NCBI RefSeq assembly: GCF_022695595.1
Contig: NZ_CP074380.1
Span: forward strand, 1,550,001-1,614,000
Length of the DNA stretch: 64,000 nucleotides
From: Streptomyces sp. MST-110588
Lineage (GTDB): Bacteria; Actinomycetota; Actinomycetes; Streptomycetales; Streptomycetaceae
Reading direction: 5' to 3'
The position numbers were made by a program, and so were the translations under genes. Of this stretch, positions 58,297 through 64,000 are shown piece by piece. Below the pieces are notes generated by a model, which had not been told where the DNA came from, ran no database searches, and was given only the letters and a program-made list of their open reading frames with translations. Each line of letters opens with the position of its first letter. Positions within the stretch are counted from its first letter, which is position 1.

Positions 58297-60312
58297 ATGC
58301 CCGCACACCAGGAAGCACCCCCCGTCTTGGTGACCCTGGCCGAGATCGCACGCCTGGCCGGGGTGGGACGGGCGGCTGTGAGCAACTGGCGGCGGCGCCA
58401 CCCGACCTTTCCGCTCCCGGTCGCAGGCACCGATGCCCGCCCCCAGTTCTCTCTGCCCGAGGTACGCGAATGGCTGAGCGCCGAGGGCAGACTGCCCGAG
58501 GAGCCACAACCCCTTGACCTGCTGTGGCCCGAGTACGAGGCACTGGGTTCACGGGAGGCCATGGGAGCACTGGTGGCTCGCATCGGCCTACGTCTGTCCG
58601 GCGCGGGTCCGGCCAGGGAAGAGGGCCTTCCCCCCTTGAACCAGGCAGCGTCCGACCTGTTGAAACGAACCTTGGACACCGCCGATGCGCAAGCTCTCGA
58701 GGGTGTTTTCGAGCAGCTGCTGGAGCGGTGGCTACGCACCCACGTGCGGCAGGTGGCAGCTACCCCGGAACCGCTGGCTCGCCTCATGCACACTGTCGCG
58801 GTCACGGTGCGGGGCGCATCAGTCCCGCGGTCAGTATTCGATCCTGCCTGTGGTACCGGCATGCTGCTCCTGGCCGCTCTGGGGGACGCCACGGACGGCG
58901 GCAGCCCCGCAGTCGTCCTCGGTCAGGACAATGACGCGGTGCTCGCCGCTTTGACCAGAGCCCGGTTGGCTCTGGCCACCGCCTCTCGAACCAACCAGCC
59001 CGACATCCGTATCGCATGGGGAGACTCACTGCGGTCCAATGAGTTCCCCACCGCCCAGGCGGACATGGTGCTCTCCAATCCGCCGTGGAACGAGCGGGAC
59101 TGGGGCGATGCGGAGCTCGCCACCGATGCTCGCTGGGTGTACGGGCAGCCGCCACGGACTGAGTCCGAACTGGCCTGGGTACAGCACATCATCTCCGCGC
59201 TCTCCCCCGACGGTGTGGGCGTTGTACTGCTGCCGCCGGCAGTCGCATCACGCCGGGCCGGTCGGCGGATCCGTACTGCTCTGCTGCAGAACGGCGTGCT
59301 CCGAGCGGTCGTAGCTCTTCCGCCGGGAACAACCGCCCCGTTCGGAGTCGGCCTGCACGTGTGGGTACTTCGTTCCGCAACCTCTGCGGATTCCGATGCC
59401 AGTGACCCGCGGGTCGTCTTGGTGGATGCGGCCCGAGACCTCCCCACCGTTCCGGGAGGCGGTGTTCCCTGGGACGCGCTGACCGATGCCGTACGGCGAG
59501 CGCTACGGGGTGAGGACGTAGCGGGGGTTGTACGAGTGCCCGTCGTCGAACTCCTGGACGGCGAAGTGGATCTCACTCCGGCCCGGCACGTGCCGGATGA
59601 CACCGCGACCACCGCGGCCGATCTGAAGCATGGATGGACTGGTTTCGGCCGCCTGCTCGGCGACGTGAGCGAAGCATTCGACTTCCTGTCGACCCTTGCT
59701 GTCTCGGACGAACGGGACCAGGCCTGGGCCGACATCGGCGAGCTCGAACTTGCCGACGCCCTCACCTTGAAGGCCGGCCAGGCCCTGCCGGAAGCATCGC
59801 TCCTGCGCGGGGACAGCCCAGAGGGCGGAATCCCGGTCCTGGTGGGCCGTCATTTCGTCGACGTCCCGCGTCTGTGGGTGCCTGCACAGCTGGTACGGCA
59901 GGGCCGCGAGGACGACTCGCTCACCGTGACCGCGAACGGAGATGTGGTCGTTTCGGCATTGGCACGCGCCTTTGACGTGCAGGTGGAAACCGCCGCCCCG
60001 GCCGTCCTCGGACCGCACATGGTGGCCATCCGAGCCAACCCCGCTCTCCTTGATCCATGGTTCCTGGCCGGGTGTCTGCACAGTGCCGCCAACGCCCGGC
60101 AAGCGGGAACACACTCGTCCACAAGCTCCCGCGTCGATGTACGGAAGCTGCGCGTTCCACGGCTACCGCTGCATGAGCAACAGCGGCTGGGGGATGTGCA
60201 CCGACGGATCTCTGACTTCGACCGGCACCTGGACGACCTGCGCGCCTCGGGTAGGGAGCTTCGGCAGGCGCTCGGGGAACTGCTGTTCGCCGGGCGATTG
60301 TCGACGAAGTAG
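58297..60312 (+). CDS. HTH-N6 adenine DNA methylase-specificity domain fusion
   Basis: A 671-aa protein. Residues about 14-54 form a helix-turn-helix (LAEIARLAGVGRAAVSNWRRR). A HsdM-like gamma-type methyltransferase follows with motif I DPACGTG at 182-188 and motif IV NPPW at 261-264. The last 200 residues look like one HsdS-type target recognition unit with a helical end, LRVPRLPLHEQQRLGDVHRR and the Leu/Arg heptads of LDDLRASGRELRQALGELL. It would methylate adenine in a specific site. No adjacent classical HsdR exists; the nuclease two genes on may take that role. ATG 58297 has GGAGGGG upstream; a TTG at 58234 is less likely. Confidence 0.85.
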   Translation: MPAHQEAPPVLVTLAEIARLAGVGRAAVSNWRRRHPTFPLPVAGTDARPQFSLPEVREWLSAEGRLPEEPQPLDLLWPEYEALGSREAMGALVARIGLRLSGAGPAREEGLPPLNQAASDLLKRTLDTADAQALEGVFEQLLERWLRTHVRQVAATPEPLARLMHTVAVTVRGASVPRSVFDPACGTGMLLLAALGDATDGGSPAVVLGQDNDAVLAALTRARLALATASRTNQPDIRIAWGDSLRSNEFPTAQADMVLSNPPWNERDWGDAELATDARWVYGQPPRTESELAWVQHIISALSPDGVGVVLLPPAVASRRAGRRIRTALLQNGVLRAVVALPPGTTAPFGVGLHVWVLRSATSADSDASDPRVVLVDAARDLPTVPGGGVPWDALTDAVRRALRGEDVAGVVRVPVVELLDGEVDLTPARHVPDDTATTAADLKHGWTGFGRLLGDVSEAFDFLSTLAVSDERDQAWADIGELELADALTLKAGQALPEASLLRGDSPEGGIPVLVGRHFVDVPRLWVPAQLVRQGREDDSLTVTANGDVVVSALARAFDVQVETAAPAVLGPHMVAIRANPALLDPWFLAGCLHSAANARQAGTHSSTSSRVDVRKLRVPRLPLHEQQRLGDVHRRISDFDRHLDDLRASGRELRQALGELLFAGRLSTK

Positions 60313-60412
60313 ACGGACCGCGCTATCTCTGGCACGACGCTCCGGCAGCACAGTCCTCGATCACATCTGCGCTACCTGACCTGATCCGGTCATTCGGTCT
60401 CGTCATGTCGTC

Positions 60413-61633
60413 TCAGCCCGTTCCCCCACGAAGCCGATCGAGTTCCGTACAGAGCCACCGCGTCTGAACCACCAGGGGATCACCAACTCCCCACTCGGCT
60501 TCGGCGCGCACGAGCAGGGCAGGAAGTCGCCGGCAAGCGTCCGCCGGCCGTTGCGCATCGAGCTCCCGACCTGCCTCGTCGAGCTGGCGTCGTACATCCT
60601 CACGGTTGAGCCAGCCATCGCGACCGCGACCGCGTGAACCTGCACGGGGCGGAGTGATGGCACCGGGTTGCGGTGATGCGGTGGACGGACGAGCGACACC
60701 TTCCGGGAGGCGGAATCGCGCGGTGGGGTCGGGGTCCATCAGCGGTTCAGGAGCCGGGTCGCCAGGGCGGGGCAGATGGCGGCTCAGCACATCGGCGATC
60801 ACGTCCGCGCTCTCCGGTCGGTTCGCGGGCCCCTTCTCCAGCAGCGCGCTGACGAGGGCGTCCAAAGCCGGCGGTACACAGGGGTTGAGCAGGCATGGGG
60901 GCGGTGGAGCGTCCTCGAGGTGCCGGATGTCCCTGCTGCGGTCGGGAAGGTCCTCGAACGGCCGCGCCCCTGTCAGCAACTCGAACAGAACGCATCCGAA
61001 GGCATACAGGTCCGCCGACGGCGTGATGTCCCGAGCACCACGGATCTGCTCCGGCGCCATGTAGCCGACGCTTCCAGGTGTGGCCCCTAGGACGGTGTAC
61101 CGGGTGGCCTCAGGGTCGGTCAGATGGGCAATACCGAAGTCGACTAGTTTCACCGCGCCGTCAACCCGGCTGACCAGGATGTTCCCAGGCTTGAGGTCAC
61201 GGTGGACGACTCCGCGGGCATGCGCATGTGACAGCCCTTCGGCCACCGGATGGGCGATGGATGCGGCTGCCGCGACCGGAAGGGGCCGGTGGCGCAGGAG
61301 CAGTTCGCGAAGGCTGACGCCGTCCACGTACTCCATCACCAAGCAGGGCTCGCCTCCGCGGCGCCCGTGATGGAGGAGCCGCGGGATGGACGGATGGTCG
61401 AGATCCGCGAGGATCCGGCCCTCTCGCTCGAATCGGCGGACGAGCTCCTGCAGCCTGCGATTCCACTCAGCAGGAGCGAAGTCCTCACGCGCGTAGGCAT
61501 CCAGGCGCAGGACCTTGATCGCCACACGAGCTCCGGTGGTCAGGTCAGCGCCGAGCCAGATGGCACCCATACCTCCGCGCTCGACAACGGCCTGCACTCT
61601 GTAGCGGTCGGCGACCACTTCCCCTACCCGCAC
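60413..61633 (-). CDS. Soluble Ser/Thr protein kinase (PknB-like catalytic domain)
   Basis: A 406-aa Hanks-type kinase without a membrane segment or PASTA domains. The glycine loop is VVERGGMGAIWLG, the ATP Lys lies in VAIKVL, the catalytic loop is HRDLKPGN, then DFG and APE (YMAPEQI). The C-terminal 60 residues form a helical, TPR-like tail (VRRQLDEAGRELDAQRPADACRRLPALL). GTG 61633 has GGAGGAGG upstream. It lies between the methylase and nuclease genes but on the other strand, divergent from the nuclease gene across 155 bp of AT-rich DNA. Confidence 0.92.
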   Translation of the reverse strand: MRVGEVVADRYRVQAVVERGGMGAIWLGADLTTGARVAIKVLRLDAYAREDFAPAEWNRRLQELVRRFEREGRILADLDHPSIPRLLHHGRRGGEPCLVMEYVDGVSLRELLLRHRPLPVAAAASIAHPVAEGLSHAHARGVVHRDLKPGNILVSRVDGAVKLVDFGIAHLTDPEATRYTVLGATPGSVGYMAPEQIRGARDITPSADLYAFGCVLFELLTGARPFEDLPDRSRDIRHLEDAPPPPCLLNPCVPPALDALVSALLEKGPANRPESADVIADVLSRHLPRPGDPAPEPLMDPDPTARFRLPEGVARPSTASPQPGAITPPRAGSRGRGRDGWLNREDVRRQLDEAGRELDAQRPADACRRLPALLVRAEAEWGVGDPLVVQTRWLCTELDRLRGGTG

Positions 61634-61788
61634 CGGGCACCTCCTCCTCGGCGTTCCAAGCGTGACCCACCGTAATGGTTCACAGGCGAATATACCTAAC
61701 TTGCTTGACTTAGTTCACAGATGCCTGCTGTCCTGTTCAGCGTCACACCGCTCACGACGCCCCGGAGCAGAGAGGAACAACAACAGCC

Positions 61789-63414
61789 GTGAAGCCGTTC
61801 ACCGTTCCGGCCGACACCGATGGGGACATCCGCCTCATCCGGACCTCTCTTCCGCTATTGCGCGACGACCCGGGCGACTGCCCCTTGGGGAACGCCCTCA
61901 GGGCCAGGCCACTGGTTCGGCAGAAGCAATCCCGCGCGCGCCGCAAGCCAGTTGAGGACTTCGCTCTGGGCCCGGTCATGGCGACGCTCGATGCGATCGA
62001 GTTCGAAGGGCTCTCCGTTCGGGAAGCACTCGCGCGTCTGGCCCGCGATCGCAGGTGCCTGCCCGCGCACCAGCGGTGGGCGGCAGAAGCAGTGGGCCGT
62101 TACCTTCAGATGCGGGAGCAGTACGAGGCCGCTCGCCGGGTCGAGGGGCGCCCTGCCACTCGGCCCGTGAAGCACCAGTGGTCGGTCATCGCCAAGCGTG
62201 ACCAGGCCGACGAGCGCGGCGCCAGGCGCTACGAGCGCACCGCATGGGGCCGGCGCTACGCGTCCGAGGACGGCTCGGAGCGCGAACTGTGGCTGCTGTC
62301 CGTAAACACCCTGCGCACCGACCGGAGCGAGGCCGAGAAGGCGGAGGCAGCTTGTGTCCTCGCCCGCGGAGTGCCGGTGCAGTCGGCGTTCGGGGACATT
62401 CACCGCCCTCTGGCGGATGCGCCTCGACTCCCCCGCCAGGTCCGGGTCGTAGGTTTCGGCTGCGGTGACGGCAGCCACGGCATCCTCGAGGACATGTCGG
62501 CCGAACAGGCCGAACAGGCCTACGCCGACCGTGCTCGGGAGGTCCTGGGCCGTGCGGTGGACTCCAGGAGCACCCGCCCCGGCTCGTCGTGCGTGCGGTG
62601 CGAAGCGCTGACAGGGTGTACGGCGGTGATCCGCGCACCCGGCATCCTGGGCGTGCCGGCTCCCCGCCACTTCCGGAAGCGGCGCTCGCTGTCCACGACC
62701 GACCTGCGTGTCCACGCCGTATGTCCGGCGCGCTACCACCTCACCCGGACACTGCGCCTCAAGCCTGATGCCGAGGAGAGTGAGGCGATCCGGCGGGGAC
62801 GAGCGGTCGACACCTGGCTGAACGAGCAACATGTGCACGGCAGTTGCTTCCACGCGCCGCTTCCTTCGGCCCTGCCCGGCCTGTCGGCCGACGCCGAGGC
62901 TCAGGCACTGAGCATGCTGGCCGAACATCAGAGCTGCTGTCCGCTCAGGTCGCTGCCCGCTGGTGCACGCGTACGCGTGCAGCCCCGGCTCACGGTCCAC
63001 GATCCGGAGCTGGATGTCGTCCTGATCGCCGATCCCGATCTTCTGTACGCCCAGGGAGGCGGCTGGGTGTGGCACGAGACCAAGACTGCCTCCCGGCGCC
63101 CCTGGGAGGGGGCGAGTCTGCTGCAGAGCTATCCGCAACTCGCCGTCGCCGTCCTGATGATCGAGGCCGGCGCGCTGGAGAGCGACCCCCGCCGCTGCCG
63201 GATCGACCTGGAGGTGCTGCACGGGCAGGGCCCTTGGTACGGCGAGGTGGACCCGGCGGATCCCGGGACCCTGGACGAGGCGCGTCGGGTGGTGGCGGAA
63301 CTCGCCGCATCCTGGGTTTCCGACGAAACCTACCCCGCACGCCCAGGCCGGCACTGCGCCGAGTGCGAGGTCCGCTCCTGCTGCCCTGACGCCTCCTCGC
63401 CGGACACCGAATGA
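61789..63414 (+). CDS. PD-(D/E)XK nuclease with Cas4/AddB-like Fe-S cysteines
   Basis: A 541-aa protein. The C-terminal half has Cys312 (VCPARYHL), the nuclease core Asp415 (IADPDLL), Glu430 and Lys432 (HETKTA) and the QSYPQ motif, then Cys523, Cys526 and Cys531/532 (HCAECEVRSCC). This is the D...ExK plus C...CxxC...C pattern of Cas4/AddB exonucleases. The N-terminal half ends in a second Cys group, Cys268, Cys271 and Cys277 (SSCVRCEALTGC), and may be a degenerate copy of the same fold. GTG 61789 is the likely start. The stop overlaps the next ATG by ATGA, so the two products are coupled. Confidence 0.85.
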   Translation: MKPFTVPADTDGDIRLIRTSLPLLRDDPGDCPLGNALRARPLVRQKQSRARRKPVEDFALGPVMATLDAIEFEGLSVREALARLARDRRCLPAHQRWAAEAVGRYLQMREQYEAARRVEGRPATRPVKHQWSVIAKRDQADERGARRYERTAWGRRYASEDGSERELWLLSVNTLRTDRSEAEKAEAACVLARGVPVQSAFGDIHRPLADAPRLPRQVRVVGFGCGDGSHGILEDMSAEQAEQAYADRAREVLGRAVDSRSTRPGSSCVRCEALTGCTAVIRAPGILGVPAPRHFRKRRSLSTTDLRVHAVCPARYHLTRTLRLKPDAEESEAIRRGRAVDTWLNEQHVHGSCFHAPLPSALPGLSADAEAQALSMLAEHQSCCPLRSLPAGARVRVQPRLTVHDPELDVVLIADPDLLYAQGGGWVWHETKTASRRPWEGASLLQSYPQLAVAVLMIEAGALESDPRRCRIDLEVLHGQGPWYGEVDPADPGTLDEARRVVAELAASWVSDETYPARPGRHCAECEVRSCCPDASSPDTE

Positions 63415-64000
63415 CACGGCCGCCGGCGAACGAGACGCCCGACCCGCCCTCTGTGTCCGACTGGGGTGCGCACCGGGGCATACCACTGCTGCGGACGGTC
63501 GCGACAGCACTGACCGTACTCGACCAGGTGACGGGCCTGGACGCCTTCTGTCTGCCGTATCCGCCCGAAGTCCAGCGAGCGCTGGACCGCACGGTCCTAG
63601 CCTGCCTGGAGCGCGGAGCGGCCGCGCCGTCCGGCCTCGCGGAGCTGCTGGTCTGGTGCCGGGAGCGTCCCGTCGCCGACTGGCCTGTCGACCTCCCGCG
63701 GGACGTGGTGGGCCCCCACGACCTGCTGCTGGACCCCGTCTCCCGACGCCCGACCCAGTTGTGCCATGAGTGGGCCGACCGGTGCGGTGACAGCGCCCTC
63801 GCCCTGCGCGACCGCGTGGTCGTGAGCGCGGCGCTGCGGCTGTGCCGCGAGTACGGCGAGGAGGCCGCCTACACCGAATTCCGCAGACTGCTGGTGGAGC
63901 ATCCGGTCCTCACGGCGGCCGAGGAGTGCGAGCTTGCGTTGGACCACGTACTCGATCCGGTGCGTGAGCTGCTGGCCGTGATCTACCAGCCCGTCCCGGA
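63411..64000 (+). CDS. Uncharacterised protein coupled to the nuclease (3' end outside window)
   Basis: The first 196 residues are visible and the frame is open to the window end. It is mostly helical and acidic, with TQLCHEWADRCGDSALALRDRVVVSAALRLCREYGEEAAY and EFRRLLVEHPVLTAAEE. No catalytic motif or membrane segment is seen. ATG 63411 overlaps the nuclease stop, which implies joint expression. I do not recognise the family with confidence; a longer multi-domain defence protein is possible. Confidence 0.7.
   Translation, partial: MTRPPANETPDPPSVSDWGAHRGIPLLRTVATALTVLDQVTGLDAFCLPYPPEVQRALDRTVLACLERGAAAPSGLAELLVWCRERPVADWPVDLPRDVVGPHDLLLDPVSRRPTQLCHEWADRCGDSALALRDRVVVSAALRLCREYGEEAAYTEFRRLLVEHPVLTAAEECELALDHVLDPVRELLAVIYQPVP

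Noticed and set aside
61855..63510. A 551-codon open frame on the minus strand over the nuclease gene
   Set aside because: The plus strand has clear nuclease motifs and ATGA coupling to the next gene; the minus frame shows none.
58297..64000. Assignment to BREX, Pgl, DISARM, Dnd or pPIWI-RE systems
   Set aside because: None of the other hallmark genes (PglZ, PglY, DrmA/B, DndB-E, PIWI) is visible in the window; the resemblance is limited to a methylase and a kinase.

Overview
The window is high-GC actinobacterial DNA and almost certainly comes from a Streptomyces chromosome. The evidence is the GC-rich codon use with frequent GTG and TTG starts, Streptomyces-type families (class F sortase, SAV2148-type HEPN protein, PucR and LuxR-type regulators, DUF1707-FHA protein, DUF4097 protein), rare TTA codons, and a cysteine leader peptide of the actinobacterial kind. 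I saw no rRNA, tRNA, CRISPR array, transposase or phage gene.

Layout. 0-8.4 kb: end of an acyl-CoA dehydrogenase, a GAF-domain regulator, a class F sortase, a Tat-exported FAD oxidoreductase, a P450 with its TetR regulator, and an acetyltransferase. 8.4-18.5 kb: a complete assimilatory sulfur operon, with a cysteine leader peptide, sulfite reductase, a small zinc-ribbon protein, CysH, CysC, CysD, CysN, a sulfonate-type ABC transporter and a sirohydrochlorin chelatase. 18.5-30 kb: a secreted subtilase, a three-gene sugar importer without its own ATPase, a phosphotransferase-fold protein, a D,D-carboxypeptidase, a DEDDh exonuclease, a HEPN protein, and a copper amine oxidase that appears split over two adjacent genes. 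30-46.3 kb: glycogen/trehalose enzymes (GlgX, TreY, TreZ) interleaved with a LysR/flavoprotein pair, a TetM/OtrA-like ribosomal-protection GTPase behind a leader-peptide hairpin, an FHA protein and an acetyltransferase. 46.3-52.3 kb: a two-component system, a DJ-1/PfpI protein, a PucR regulator and a metallophosphoesterase. 52.6-57.8 kb: an MMPL exporter divergent from a second two-component system plus a DUF4097 protein, whose three genes each carry a TTA codon. 58.3-64 kb: a likely defence or restriction module, made of an HTH-methylase-specificity fusion, a soluble Ser/Thr kinase, a Cas4/AddB-like Fe-S nuclease and a coupled uncharacterised protein cut by the window end.

Sequence quality matters here. 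At least 20 frame breaks interrupt 10 otherwise normal genes. Nearly all are explained by one missing G or C in a short G/C run, and seven fall in one gene. I treat them as probable sequencing errors and annotate the genes as full length, but this needs raw reads.

The most interesting items are the methylase/kinase/nuclease module at the right end, the leader peptide and 13-bp hairpin in front of the ribosomal-protection gene, the split copper amine oxidase, and several in-frame minisatellites inside conserved enzymes.
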